A stretch of DNA of 64,000 nt from an uncultured Haliea sp. (lineage in GTDB: Bacteria > Pseudomonadota > Gammaproteobacteria > Pseudomonadales > Halieaceae): contig CAMYIZ010000047.1 of NCBI GenBank assembly GCA_947258585.1, positions 154,741-218,740 of the forward strand, in the 5' to 3' direction. The position numbers and the translations under genes are program-made. Positions 43,031 to 52,647 of the stretch are shown here, piece after piece. The notes under the pieces are model-generated. The model did no database searches. It had not been told where the DNA came from and saw only the letters and a program-made list of their open reading frames with translations. Position 1 is the first letter of the stretch. The number at the start of each line of letters is the position of its first letter.

Positions 43031-43603
43031 TTACTGCAAGAGAATTCGCAGTCCGATCAGCAGCAGCACCACGCCGCCCAGCAGCTCCGCCTTGCTTTCC
43101 AGCCAGGTACCGCTGCGCCGGCCGATATAGACCCCGGACCAGCTGAACAGCGCCGTGGCCGCGGCGATCATCAGGCAGGCCACAAGCGGGCTTACCGCCA
43201 GCAAGGTCAGGGCGAAGCCAGCGGCCATGGAATCGATACTGGTCGCCAGCGCCAGCACCAGCATCAGCCGCTGGCTGATGCGAGTCACCGCCTCCTCGAC
43301 ACCTTCGCTGAACGACTCGACAATCATCTTGCCACCAATGACAGCCAGGAGCAGGAAGGCGATCCAGGGCGCATACACTTCCACCCAGCCCAGCACACTG
43401 GTGCCAGCGAGGTAGCCAATCAGCGGCATCAGCCCCTGGAATGCGCCGAAGTAGACCGCGCAGAGCACTGCCAGGCGCCGTACACTGCCGTGTTGTTTTG
43501 AGCCAAGGCCGATGGACACCGCAAAGGCATCCATGCTGAGGGCGATGGCGAGAGACAGAACTTCGATCACGACAGTTTCCAGCGCTGTTGGAGCGGGTGG
43601 CAT
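43031..43603 (-). CDS. mntP: Manganese efflux pump MntP
   Basis: A 190-residue membrane protein of the expected family length, with six helices. Conserved Asp motifs are present in both halves: [12 protein letters not shown] in helix 1 and [13 protein letters not shown] in helix 4, the pattern required for Mn(II) export. The ATG at 43603 gives the standard N-terminus; the frame to 43741 adds a non-homologous leader. No yybP-ykoY riboswitch-like structure is obvious in the 87 bases upstream. It is divergent from the DUF1853 gene. Confidence 0.95.
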   Translation of the reverse strand: MPPAPTALETVVIEVLSLAIALSMDAFAVSIGLGSKQHGSVRRLAVLCAVYFGAFQGLMPLIGYLAGTSVLGWVEVYAPWIAFLLLAVIGGKMIVESFSEGVEEAVTRISQRLMLVLALATSIDSMAAGFALTLLAVSPLVACLMIAAATALFSWSGVYIGRRSGTWLESKAELLGGVVLLLIGLRILLQ

Positions 43604-43690
43604 TGTAAACAACCGATCCCATTCACGCCATGGCGCGGGCATGACTGCGACCGCTATGATGGCGCTCATCAAAATAGACTGCGGTGACCC

Positions 43691-44629
43691 ATGCCCTTGC
43701 CCGCCAACTGCCCGCAACTGACTGCGCTGAATCTGACGCACCCCCAGGTGCGCGACCTGGCGTGGGCCTGCCTCGGGCCTCCCCTGCTGCGAGTCGAGAC
43801 TCTGGCGCCTGGCGCAGGCGTCACCGACGCCAGGCTACCCCTCACGGCCGCCCGCACGGCCTGGCTGCATGAACTGGACCGGCAACCGCAGCCGCTCATC
43901 GACTGGCTGGCAGCCCAGCCTGCCACGCGCCTGGGCCTGTATTTTGAGCGGTTGTGGCACTTTTTCCTGACCCGGGACAGCGAAACCGACTTGCTCGCCC
44001 ACAATCTGCCCGTGCGCAGTGGCGGCACGACCCTGGGGGAATTCGATTGCCTGTACTATTGCCGCCAGCGCCAGCGACCGGTACACCTGGAACTCGCCGT
44101 GAAGTTTTACCTCGGCTGGCGGCGCACCACCACGGCGGCAGGCCAGAGCACCGCCGCGGAATGGTTGGGGCCCAACACAGTGGACCGCCTCGACCTGAAA
44201 CTGCAGCGTCTGCTGCAGCACCAAAGCCGGCTCTCCCTGGACCCTGTCGGCAGGGAGCTGCTGGCAAGCCGGGGTCTGGAACAGCCGCTGCGCGAAATCG
44301 CCCTGCGCGGGAGCCTGTTCCAGCCCTCCGGAGACCGGCTATCGCCGCCGCCCGGCTACAACCCTGCCCTGCCCCTTCCACACTGGTATCCCTTGAGCGC
44401 CTGGCGCTCAGGGGCAAACGCGCAGGGCCGCTTGGTTGTCCTGCCGCGCCTTCGCTGGCTGTCGCCACTGCGCCACGGCACTGCAATCCAGGCCCCGGAA
44501 GACCTGCTGGTACAGTTGGAAGCACGCTTCGCCCGGGGTGGGCGGCCCGTGCTGGTTGTGCAGGTGGATGACGAGGGTTGCGAGAGCCAGCGCTTGTTCC
44601 TCGCTGGCGACCGCTGGCCCGACGTCTAG
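43691..44629 (+). CDS. DUF1853 family protein
   Basis: A 312-residue cytoplasmic protein with the DUF1853 pattern: [32 protein letters not shown] and [12 protein letters not shown], followed by a variable C-terminal half. The central segment, with conserved Glu, Asp and Lys in strand-like context (GEFDCL, ELAVKF), recalls PD-(D/E)XK nuclease-like folds, but no function is established. It is a conserved gammaproteobacterial gene, so it supports the host assignment. Its stop overlaps that of the convergent FAD oxidoreductase by three to four bases. Confidence 0.88.
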   Translation: MPLPANCPQLTALNLTHPQVRDLAWACLGPPLLRVETLAPGAGVTDARLPLTAARTAWLHELDRQPQPLIDWLAAQPATRLGLYFERLWHFFLTRDSETDLLAHNLPVRSGGTTLGEFDCLYYCRQRQRPVHLELAVKFYLGWRRTTTAAGQSTAAEWLGPNTVDRLDLKLQRLLQHQSRLSLDPVGRELLASRGLEQPLREIALRGSLFQPSGDRLSPPPGYNPALPLPHWYPLSAWRSGANAQGRLVVLPRLRWLSPLRHGTAIQAPEDLLVQLEARFARGGRPVLVVQVDDEGCESQRLFLAGDRWPDV

Positions 44630-46107
44630 TCTGGCTGCACCGGCAGCGTGGCCACCCGACGTCCCGCCAGGCGTCCGAAGAAGCTGCCGTCCCCCAGTGA
44701 TATCCCGGAGCAGTAGCCTTCGCCCCAGCGCGGCAGACCGCAGCTGCTGCGCCCGGCCGCAAACAAGCCCGGCACCGGCACGCCATCCGCATTCAGGACT
44801 TCGCCGCTGGGCCACGTAAGCAGCCCGCCCAGGGTAAACCCGGTGGCGGGATAATCGTCCGCGCCAAAACTGAGGGCGGCAAACGGCGGCTCGACCAGGG
44901 GCCGCATCCACTTTGCGTCCTTGTGCAGCAGCGGATCCTCGCCGGCAGCGGCGTAGCGGTTGTAGGACTCGACCGTGTGCACCAGTTCGCCGGCCGGCAG
45001 ACCCAGCTCCGCCTCCACCTCGGCCCAGGTTTCCCCCACCGCGGCGATGTGAATGTCCGGGTTGAAGTCGGGCCGGGCAAAGATCCCGTTGTCCATCAGC
45101 AGCCAGGCACGGCCGTTGGGCTGGCGCATCACGTAGCGGGTGGCGCGGCCGTGATAGACGTCCTCGTTGATAAAGCGCTGGCCGCGTTCGTTGACGAAGA
45201 TCCCGAACACCATGTTGTCCGGCGGGAAGGATGGCTTGGTGGCGAAGAACTCTTCCATGTGGCTCACCGCGCCGCCCACCGACATGCCCATGCGAATGCC
45301 GGAGCCGTCGTCGTTACCCCCGGTGGTCGGCTGCCCCGCCGCCTCCAGGGCCGCAGGCGCAAAGCGCTGCAGCATCTCCCGGTTGCAGATAAAGCCCCCC
45401 GCGCAGAGGATCACGCCCTTGCGGGCACGCAGGTAGCGCACTTCCCCATCGATACGCGCCACCACGCCGTGCACGGCATCGACCGCATCCGCCACCAGGC
45501 ACAGGGTGCGGGCGTTGTAGTGCGCTTTGGCGCCGGCCTCCAGCGCCCGGGCGGCGAAGGCGTCCATAACGATGCGGCCGGCGCCCATGCCCTCCATCTG
45601 CGCCGCATGGGCCCGTGGCGCGGGTTTCGCCGCGGTCGAAAACGGCCAGGCAGCCTCGCTGCCGGACCAGATCAGGGTGTCGTCGGTGACCGGTTCCAGC
45701 CATTTACCCGGCAGAAAAGTTCCCTTGAACGGTATGCCCTGGGCGCGAATCCACTCGAAGTGGTCGACCGCGCCATCGGCATACAGGCGCACTTTTTCCG
45801 GATCCGCGCCCGGGCCACCACTCAGCAGCAGGTACTTGAAGAGTTCATCCGGGCTGTCGTCGAAGCCGGCGGCGCGTTGCACAGAGGTACCCCCGCCGAG
45901 GTAGAACTCGCCGCCTGACAGGGCGGCACTGCCGCCGTAGGTCCCGGCGACCTCGAGAATGGTAACCTGCGCCCCTGCGCTGGCCGCCTCAATCGCGGCG
46001 CAGGACCCGGCAATGCCGAAGCCAACCACAATAACATCGGTTTCACTGTCCCACTGCGGGACCTGATCCAGGCGACAGGGAGTGGCGGCGGAAAATCGGG
46101 GAGACAC
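44626..46107 (-). CDS. FAD-dependent oxidoreductase (fumarate reductase / 3-ketosteroid dehydrogenase-like)
   Basis: A 493-residue flavoprotein with the N-terminal FAD motif DVIVVGFGIAGSCAAIEA, the glycine-rich TYGGSAALSGGEFYLGGG, and a C-terminal FAD contact FAAGRSSCGLPRWGEGYCSG. This is the FAD_binding_2 superfamily that holds fumarate reductases, urocanate reductases and ketosteroid delta-1 dehydrogenases. I chose the GTG at 46107, with GAGAGG upstream; the longer frame to 46365 overlaps the next gene and is not used. The substrate cannot be read from sequence. It lies 124 bases downstream of the HDAC-like gene, across a small hairpin. Confidence 0.88.
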   Translation of the reverse strand: MSPRFSAATPCRLDQVPQWDSETDVIVVGFGIAGSCAAIEAASAGAQVTILEVAGTYGGSAALSGGEFYLGGGTSVQRAAGFDDSPDELFKYLLLSGGPGADPEKVRLYADGAVDHFEWIRAQGIPFKGTFLPGKWLEPVTDDTLIWSGSEAAWPFSTAAKPAPRAHAAQMEGMGAGRIVMDAFAARALEAGAKAHYNARTLCLVADAVDAVHGVVARIDGEVRYLRARKGVILCAGGFICNREMLQRFAPAALEAAGQPTTGGNDDGSGIRMGMSVGGAVSHMEEFFATKPSFPPDNMVFGIFVNERGQRFINEDVYHGRATRYVMRQPNGRAWLLMDNGIFARPDFNPDIHIAAVGETWAEVEAELGLPAGELVHTVESYNRYAAAGEDPLLHKDAKWMRPLVEPPFAALSFGADDYPATGFTLGGLLTWPSGEVLNADGVPVPGLFAAGRSSCGLPRWGEGYCSGISLGDGSFFGRLAGRRVATLPVQPD

Positions 46108-46177
46108 AGGCGGATTCCTCTCGTTGCAGGCAAGCTCGGAACGGCAATATGTCGGTATCGGCCCGGTTTTGCAAAGT

Positions 46178-46195
46178 CCGGGCGGAACTGCCCGG
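46178..46195. terminator. Small GC hairpin downstream of the HDAC-like gene
   Basis: The arms CCGGGC and GCCCGG flank a 6-base loop, between the HDAC-like gene and the FAD oxidoreductase. No clear T-run follows on the minus strand, so it would be a weak or rho-assisted terminator at best. Confidence 0.3.
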
Positions 46196-46231
46196 CACCG
46201 GTTCAATATGTGATTCCAGCCAGTGCTTGTG

Positions 46232-47167
46232 CTACGGCGACCGGTCTGCCGCAAGCAGGGCCTCGAGGTGGGCCTGGGCACTTTCCGCCAGCGCCGCCAG
46301 GTCGTAGCCGCCCTCAAGCGAGGACAGCACCCTGCCACCGGCGCTAAGCGCAGCCTGCTCCGCAAGCTGGGCCGTTACCCAGGAGAAATCGTCCGCTACC
46401 AGTGCCATCCCCGCCAGCGGATCTGCCCGGTGGGCATCAAATCCTGCGGACACCAAGACCAGTTCGGGCGCAAACGCCCTCAACCGGGGCAAGCACTGCT
46501 CCCCGACCACGGCGCGGAACTGCGCGCCATCGCAACCCGCCGGTAGCGGCAGATTGATGACATTGGACGCGGCGGGGCCGGTCCCCGAATACGGGTACAG
46601 CGGGTGCTGGAAGGTGGAACAGAACAGGATGCGCTCGTCGCCCGCCACCACGTCTTCGGTACCGTTGCCGTGATGGACGTCGAAGTCGACGATGGCCACC
46701 CGCTGCAGGCCCCGGTGTTCCAGCGCATACAGGGCGGCAATGGCGATTGAACTGAACAGGCAGAATCCCATCGCCCGTTGCCGCTCGGCGTGGTGCCCCG
46801 GCGGGCGCACGGCGCAGAAAGCCGCGCGGGCCCTGCCATCCAGCAACAGGTCCACCCCCAACACAGCCGCGCCGGCCGCTCGCCGGGCGGCGGCCAGGGA
46901 ATGCGGGTTCATGCGGGTATCGGCGTCCAGCGGATAACTGCCCGCAGCGGGGCTGCAGGCCTGCAGCCGGCGCAAATAGCTTTCCGGATGGGCAAGGCGC
47001 AGCTGGGCATCGGTGGCCAGCGGGGCCGCATGCTGCTCCAGCCTGGCAAGCAGCCCGCTTTCCTCCAGCCGGTCGTGAATGGCACGCAGGCGCGACGGCT
47101 GTTCGGGGTGGCCGTCCCCCATGTCGTGTAGCAGGCAGTCGGGATGGGTTATGTACGCTATCGTCAC
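46232..47167 (-). CDS. HDAC-like / acetylpolyamine amidohydrolase family protein 2
   Basis: A 311-residue arginase/deacetylase-fold enzyme. Motifs are CAVRPPGHHAE, VDFDVHHGNGTED and SAGFDAHRADPLAGM, so all zinc ligands are present. It is shorter than the first HDAC-like protein (9053-10177) and of the more common bacterial class. It starts at a GTG that overlaps the stop of the unknown membrane protein (GTGA), so the two are translationally coupled. Substrate could be an acetyl-lysine or an acetylated small amine. Several bacterial proteins of this group have no known target. Confidence 0.92.
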   Translation of the reverse strand: MTIAYITHPDCLLHDMGDGHPEQPSRLRAIHDRLEESGLLARLEQHAAPLATDAQLRLAHPESYLRRLQACSPAAGSYPLDADTRMNPHSLAAARRAAGAAVLGVDLLLDGRARAAFCAVRPPGHHAERQRAMGFCLFSSIAIAALYALEHRGLQRVAIVDFDVHHGNGTEDVVAGDERILFCSTFQHPLYPYSGTGPAASNVINLPLPAGCDGAQFRAVVGEQCLPRLRAFAPELVLVSAGFDAHRADPLAGMALVADDFSWVTAQLAEQAALSAGGRVLSSLEGGYDLAALAESAQAHLEALLAADRSP

Positions 47168-49023
47168 GTGGATACTCCCGCTCCGTCACGATACAGATTG
47201 AAGACCTCTCCCTGGCGGCGCTCGATGTCGCTGAACACCCGCGCTGCCACCTGGCTGTAGTGGTTTGTCAGCTCTGACTTCAGGCTGTTCTTCTCGGCCT
47301 CTATCGCCGCCAACAGCTCCGCGCGCAGGCGGGCGCGGTTCAGCGCCTCGTCGACCTCATTGACGGCCAGGTCAGTGGCCAGCCAGGCGCCACCCACCAG
47401 CGCCGGAATACAGACCCAGGCCATGGGGCCACAGAGCGCTCCGGAACCGCTGGCCTGGCCCGCAGTTGCGGCCTTGGCGCCTCCTCTTGCCGCCACGCCC
47501 GCCAGCAGTCGCCGCATTCCCACGCGGCTGACCACAGCTGCTCCGAGTCCCGCGGCAACCCGCCTGCCGACGATTCCGGCGGCGGCACCGCCCCCGCCCC
47601 ATGTGGCTGGCACCAAACCGGCCAGGGTTGCGTCGGGCGGCGGCAGCACCAGACAATCCGCGCCTGCCAGCCAGTCCCGGACAAAGGTCTCCTGACCCGC
47701 GTAAGCCGCACGCACGCGGCCCTCGAGCGCAGTTTCCATGCCGCCACCGACAGCACTGAGCGCGGGCGCGACCAGCCCGTGAACCTGTCGATCCACCTGC
47801 AGGCCGACCCTGTCTGCCAGGGAGACCCCGGTCACCCCGGCGGCCAATACCCAGGCCAGCTGCTGGTATTGCCCCCTGAGGCTGAAATTCCAGTCGAGGA
47901 AATGTTCGACACCGCTGCCGGCAAGCGCGTAGGCGGCGTCGATACGCTCTGCAACCACCCTGCTCATGGCCAGGTTGAACGCCTGTTCCTCGGCTTGCAG
48001 GCGTTGCCCGGCAGCGGCGACCAGCCTGGCATGTTCCTCAGCGGCCAGTCCCTGGCAGGGGTCGACGGCGGCAGCGGACTGGCGCAGCTCAATACGGGTA
48101 AGCGCCAGGTAAACGCTGCCAGCAGTTGCCAGCACCAGGGCAAACGCCAGCAGGGTAGCGCGGTCAGAAGCCGCCTGCCTGGGGCGCTTATCAAGCCGCC
48201 CCGCCAGGGTGACCGCCCCCAGCAGGACCATCCACACAGCAGCCACCTTCAGCGCACTCCAGAGCAGGACACCCACCCAGGCCGCCAGGTAGACCCAGCG
48301 ACTGCTGCCGGCAACTGTCGTGGTCACCTGCATCAGGTGCCAGACGCCGGCATCAATGGCGTGGGCAACACCCAGCGCGTGGCCCAGCAGCGGTATCGCG
48401 CTTGTCGTCGCGCCGCGCTCGAAGCCACCGCGCAGCACGCCGGTCAAGTCCATATCCCCCGTGACCGGCACCTCCAGCCAGTACAGCTGCCACAAGGCCA
48501 GCCCCACAACCAGGAGTACAATGGTGGCGCGGCAGGCCCAGCGCAGTGCCAGCGGATAGTGGTACTGGGGGACCAACTGACTGCGCAACAGCGCCGAGGC
48601 GAGCGCAAACAGGACCAGGAACAGAGGTACACTGGCCAACACCATGAGCCACTCTTCCGGCCTGATGGTAGCCCCGTACAGCAGGGCCACAGCGGCCGTG
48701 GCCAGCGCCGTAACTACCAGCCTCAGGCGCAGCAGAAACCCCTGCCAGAACACCCGCCTGACCCAGCTTTCCCTGCGTGTCAAAGCGTTCAGGTAGGCGT
48801 GCCGCTGCAACAGGCGCAGGGGCTCAAGATACTGGTAGATCACCCAGCCCGACGCCACCAGAAACAGCGGCAGGGTCAACGCAGTCATTTTTTGTAGCGG
48901 GTAGGTATAGAGCACGGTGAGGGCAATGGCCATGCCCAGCAGCGCTGGTAGCGACAGCGTGTAACCGCCGCCGGAGCCGGTTTCTCGCCCGGCGGGCCGC
49001 TTCAGATCAGCCACACAGCTCAT
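47164..49023 (-). CDS. Unknown multi-pass membrane protein
   Basis: A 619-residue protein I cannot place in a known family. It has at least seven hydrophobic helices in the first 350 residues (for example LLGMAIALTVLYTYPLQ, ATIVLLVVGLALWQLYW, AAWVGVLLWSALKVAAVWMV). A helical extracytoplasmic-type region with EEHARLVAAAGQRLQAEEQ comes next. Further small-residue-rich segments follow (AAAGIVGRRVAAGLGAA, LVGGAWLATDLAVNEVDE), and it ends in a charged helical tail. The start at 49023 (ATG) overlaps the MBL gene by 17 bases; a GTG at 49014 is also possible. It is sandwiched, with overlaps, between an ODP-like protein and an HDAC-like hydrolase. Confidence 0.7.
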   Translation of the reverse strand: MSCVADLKRPAGRETGSGGGYTLSLPALLGMAIALTVLYTYPLQKMTALTLPLFLVASGWVIYQYLEPLRLLQRHAYLNALTRRESWVRRVFWQGFLLRLRLVVTALATAAVALLYGATIRPEEWLMVLASVPLFLVLFALASALLRSQLVPQYHYPLALRWACRATIVLLVVGLALWQLYWLEVPVTGDMDLTGVLRGGFERGATTSAIPLLGHALGVAHAIDAGVWHLMQVTTTVAGSSRWVYLAAWVGVLLWSALKVAAVWMVLLGAVTLAGRLDKRPRQAASDRATLLAFALVLATAGSVYLALTRIELRQSAAAVDPCQGLAAEEHARLVAAAGQRLQAEEQAFNLAMSRVVAERIDAAYALAGSGVEHFLDWNFSLRGQYQQLAWVLAAGVTGVSLADRVGLQVDRQVHGLVAPALSAVGGGMETALEGRVRAAYAGQETFVRDWLAGADCLVLPPPDATLAGLVPATWGGGGAAAGIVGRRVAAGLGAAVVSRVGMRRLLAGVAARGGAKAATAGQASGSGALCGPMAWVCIPALVGGAWLATDLAVNEVDEALNRARLRAELLAAIEAEKNSLKSELTNHYSQVAARVFSDIERRQGEVFNLYRDGAGVST

Positions 49024-49735
49024 CCGCCAGCGCCCGCAACAGCGCCGCCCCATCCCCCTGCCAGGCGCTGCCGTGCATGCAGGCCAGGGTTGTGGGAGAG
49101 GTGGCGGCCAGACGCTCAAGCATGGGCCGCGCATGGACGGTATGGGAAAAATAGTCCAGCGCCTGACGGAACGCTTCGCTGGGACCGAGGATATCCTCGC
49201 TGGTGAGTGCTGGCAGCTTGCTGCCGCCCTGGGTGAACAGATCTCCGCAGAGCAGTGTTCCAGTACTTTCCTCGACCAGGAAGCCACACTCCCAGGCGTG
49301 GGGCAAATGTGGCGTGTCCAACCAGCGCACCGTATGCGTACCCAGGGTCACCGGCTCCCCATCCGCCAGCGCCCGGGGCTCGCGATCGGCCAGGTCAGTG
49401 ATCGACACCATCGCAGCCACCTGGCCGCAGAGGGGCACGGCCCGCGGCGCCGCCGCCAGCCACTCGTTGAGTGAGCCGCACTCATCGGACTCCACGTGAG
49501 AGAAACCGATATAGCGCAACCGGTCTACCGGCATGATGCTCGCAACGGCCTCCCGCACCAGGGGAAACAACTTGCGCGGGCCAGTGTGGAACAGCAACGG
49601 CTCGTCATCCACGACCAGGTATTGGTTGAAGGAAAAACCCCCCGCTGCTGGCAAAGGTACCGGGGTATTGATGCGGTATATGCCGGACGCGATTTCATAC
49701 ACATTGGTACCGCTCTCGCTGTTGGTGATGTTCAT
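49007..49735 (-). CDS. ODP-type MBL-fold protein (flavodiiron-like oxygen-binding domain)
   Basis: A 242-residue MBL-fold protein with HxExD in place of the hydrolase HxHxDH, seen in GFSHVESDECGSLNEW. It has a later His in DTPHLPHAWECGF, the Asp in TLLCGDLFTQGG and a C-terminal His in LACMHGSAW. This is the diiron site pattern of flavodiiron and ODP proteins that bind or reduce O2 or NO. There is no flavodoxin domain. The ATG at 49735 has GGGAG upstream. It leads the ODP, membrane protein and HDAC-like operon, which suggests a sensing or redox role for the operon. The function is inferred from motif only. Confidence 0.85.
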   Translation of the reverse strand: MNITNSESGTNVYEIASGIYRINTPVPLPAAGGFSFNQYLVVDDEPLLFHTGPRKLFPLVREAVASIMPVDRLRYIGFSHVESDECGSLNEWLAAAPRAVPLCGQVAAMVSITDLADREPRALADGEPVTLGTHTVRWLDTPHLPHAWECGFLVEESTGTLLCGDLFTQGGSKLPALTSEDILGPSEAFRQALDYFSHTVHARPMLERLAATSPTTLACMHGSAWQGDGAALLRALADELCG

Positions 49736-49857
49736 GTCGTCGCTCCCGTTAACGAACCCTGTCTTGCCTGATGAACCTTCCCCCCAACAATAGTCCAGCC
49801 CGGCTGCCGGCGCTAACCTCACCGCCAGGGGGCCGCGGAGCGCGCTCGCCCCGCAGT

Positions 49858-50673
49858 CTATGCACGGTACCAGCCCGCCGGATCCACCCGATAATACGCC
49901 GTCAGCAGTGAGAACAGCTCGGGATGCTGCACTCGCAGTTGATCCGGCAGCTCGAAAAAAGTTTCGGTTACCACGGCAAAGAATTCCGCCGGGGCAGTTG
50001 CGCCGTAGGGGTCCAGCAGGGTCTCCTCCCCGCGCTCGGCGGCGGCGACAAGGGACTCGTACTCCCGCGTCATTACCCGCACCCAGGTGTCGGAATCGGC
50101 GCGGGAGAGCAGCGGTGTGCCGTTTTCGCTACCGCTCTCGCTGTCGAGCTGGTGGGCGAATTCGTGGAGCACCACATTGAAGCCATCGTCGAAGTGGGCG
50201 AGGTCGCGATCGACGTCTTCCCAGGACAGAATGACCTTGCCCGCATCCCAGGATTCACCCAGCAGTGCGCTACTGCCGACACTGACCGTGCCGTCGTCGT
50301 GCCACTCCTCGCCCTCACGCAGGAAGGCGCCGGGATAGACCAGGATATGCTGCAGCTGCGGGAACCCCTCAGTGTGCCGGTTCAGCAGCAGCAGGCAAGC
50401 CTGGGCGGCGATACAAACTTTCATTTCCTCGCTGACTTCGAGCCCGCCGCAACCGTGGAAGCGCTTGCTGGCGAGAAACAGGCGCACCAGGTCCTGCAAC
50501 TGTCGGCGTTCCGGGTCCGCAAGACCGGCATAGGGTTCCAGTCGCCGCCTCAGCAGCGCATCCCAGGCGTCGGGGAAAGGCGCGGCCAACGCCCGACGCC
50601 GCCGCCGGGCAGGCAGGATAAAGATCAGCACCGTCGCCAGGGCGACAACGAATACCGCTGCCCACAGAATCAT
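49858..50673 (-). CDS. mtfA: MtfA-like zinc peptidase (M90)
   Basis: A 271-residue protein with an N-terminal transmembrane helix (ILWAAVFVVALATVLIFIL) and a zinc-peptidase core with HEFAHQLD (HExxH) and the downstream Glu in EFFAVVTETFFELP. E. coli MtfA is a peptidase that binds the repressor Mlc and so affects glucose PTS genes. The membrane anchor is common in other proteobacterial members. I chose the ATG at 50673; the longer frame has no better support. It is divergent from the M28 peptidase, with about 180 bases between the starts. Confidence 0.9.
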   Translation of the reverse strand: MILWAAVFVVALATVLIFILPARRRRRALAAPFPDAWDALLRRRLEPYAGLADPERRQLQDLVRLFLASKRFHGCGGLEVSEEMKVCIAAQACLLLLNRHTEGFPQLQHILVYPGAFLREGEEWHDDGTVSVGSSALLGESWDAGKVILSWEDVDRDLAHFDDGFNVVLHEFAHQLDSESGSENGTPLLSRADSDTWVRVMTREYESLVAAAERGEETLLDPYGATAPAEFFAVVTETFFELPDQLRVQHPELFSLLTAYYRVDPAGWYRA

Positions 50674-50852
50674 GTAGCCGCAATCCTGGCCTGTAAGTCC
50701 GGGATGCGCATATCCGTCAGCAATCGCATGGTACTTGTTTCTCTTTCCCTGGAATGGGCGCCAGTGTACCGCCAGGTGGCGACTCGTCACCAGACAGCGC
50801 GAGTGCTAAGGTTATTCCACTGCCAGTCACCACATGTACTGAGGGATCACCT

Positions 50853-52547
50853 GTGAAGTATTGCCTGTCGACACTCACACTGCTCACCGCGGGGCTGCTG
50901 ATGACGGCCTGTGCGGAGAAGCCGGCACCGGCAGTCACTCCTGCCACCCGGGTTGAACCGGCTGCCATTTCTGCCCAGCGCCTGTCCGAACACGTCAGGG
51001 TGCTGGCGTCGGATGAATTCGGCGGCCGGGCGCCCGGCACCCCGGGCGAAGAGAAGACCATCGCCTACCTGATTGAGCAGTTCGAAGCCATGGGTATCGA
51101 ACCCGGCGGCCCGGACGGTAGCTGGACCCAGACGGTACCGATGATCCACACCCTGCTCGACGACCAGGGCAGCCTGACGGTCCACCACGGGGAAGACAGC
51201 TACCCGCTGCTGCAGTCACAGGACATTGAGGTCAGCACGGTGCGCGCGGACCCTGCGCTCCTGGTCGACCGGGCCCCAGTGGTATTTGTCGGCTTTGGCG
51301 TGTCCGCACCGGAGCGCGACTGGGACGACTTCGGCGACATCGATCTCACCGGCAAGATCGCCCTGTTCCTGGTCAACGACCCGGACTTCGCCGCGACCGC
51401 GGAGGAACCGGTTGCAGGCCGCTTCGGCAACCGGCGCATGACCTACTACGGCCGCTGGGCCTACAAGTTCGAGGAAGCGGCCCGGCGCGGCGCACTGGGC
51501 GCGCTGGTCATCCATGAAACCGCGGCCGCCGGCTACGGCTGGAGCGTGGCCGCCTCGTCCCCGGGCGAGAACTACGCACTCGCGGGCGCGGGAGACATGC
51601 CTGTGGCGTTACAGGGCTGGATCCACGGTGATGCCGCCGCGCGCCTGCTGGCGACTGCCGGCCACGACCTGGATCAGCTGCGGGTCGCCGCACGCCACCC
51701 CGACTTCACCGCCTTTGAACTGGAGGGCACGACCTTCAGCGCCGATTTCCAGGTGCAGGTCAGGCAAATCGACAGTGAAAACGTGCTTGGGCTGCTGCCC
51801 GGCAGTACCCATCCCGACGAGATCCTGATGGTCGCCGCGCACTGGGACTCCTACGGCCAGGGAGTGCCGGACGCCGACGGCCGCACCGTACGCCCGGGCG
51901 CCAATGACGATGCGCTGGGTACCGCCGGGGTGCTGGAACTGGCCCGGGTTCTCAAGGCGGGTCCGCCGCTGCAGCGGAGCGTGGTGTTCGCCCTGTGGAC
52001 TGCCGAGGAAAGCGGCCTGCTTGGGTCCAGGGCCTACGCCGAAGACCCCGTCTATCCGCTGGCAACCACCGTCGCCAATTTCACCCTCGACATCCTGCAA
52101 ACTGCCGGCCTGGCCCGCGACGTCATCCTGGTGGGCGAAGGCCAGAGCGAACTGGAAGATGACCTGGCGCAGGTGGCGGCCAGCCAGGACCGTGTTGTCA
52201 CACCGGAGAACCTGCCGGAAAACGGACTGTTCTACCGCGCCGACCACTTTTCCCTGGCACGGGGCGGTGTGCCGGTCTTGCTGATCATGGCTATCGCCGG
52301 CGGCAATGACCTGGTGGACGGCGGCCGGGCGGCGGGCGACCAGTGGGTTGCCGACTATGTCGGCAACTGCTATCACCAGACCTGCGACGCCTGGGATCCG
52401 GACTGGAACCTGGCCGGCGCAATCCAGGACATCGAACTGTTCCAGCTGCTGATCGAGGACCTGGGCAACTCCCGGCGCTGGCCGGAGTGGAAACCCGGAT
52501 CAGAGTTCAAAGCCGTGCGGGACGCCAGTAGCGCTGCCAGGAGATAG
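50853..52547 (+). CDS. M28 family zinc peptidase, lipoprotein
   Basis: A 564-residue secreted metallopeptidase. It begins with a lipoprotein signal (LLTAGLLMTAC, lipobox Cys). A PA-like insert (VFVGFGVSAPERDWDDF) follows, and then the M28 core with zinc ligands in VAAHWDSYG, GANDDALGTAG, LWTAEESGLLGS and NCYHQTCD. The family includes aminopeptidases and glutamate carboxypeptidase-like enzymes. I chose the GTG at 50853, with GAGGG seven bases upstream, because only this start gives a proper signal peptide. It should act at the outer membrane on peptides from the surroundings or envelope. Confidence 0.93.
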   Translation: MKYCLSTLTLLTAGLLMTACAEKPAPAVTPATRVEPAAISAQRLSEHVRVLASDEFGGRAPGTPGEEKTIAYLIEQFEAMGIEPGGPDGSWTQTVPMIHTLLDDQGSLTVHHGEDSYPLLQSQDIEVSTVRADPALLVDRAPVVFVGFGVSAPERDWDDFGDIDLTGKIALFLVNDPDFAATAEEPVAGRFGNRRMTYYGRWAYKFEEAARRGALGALVIHETAAAGYGWSVAASSPGENYALAGAGDMPVALQGWIHGDAAARLLATAGHDLDQLRVAARHPDFTAFELEGTTFSADFQVQVRQIDSENVLGLLPGSTHPDEILMVAAHWDSYGQGVPDADGRTVRPGANDDALGTAGVLELARVLKAGPPLQRSVVFALWTAEESGLLGSRAYAEDPVYPLATTVANFTLDILQTAGLARDVILVGEGQSELEDDLAQVAASQDRVVTPENLPENGLFYRADHFSLARGGVPVLLIMAIAGGNDLVDGGRAAGDQWVADYVGNCYHQTCDAWDPDWNLAGAIQDIELFQLLIEDLGNSRRWPEWKPGSEFKAVRDASSAARR

Positions 52548-52647
52548 CCATCATAAACGCAGAGGTTGCCCTGATCACCGGCCATTCGCTGGTGGATGCC
52601 GCCACCTTGGCGCGCTGCATTTCACCAACCCACTCCGAGGAGTTTCC

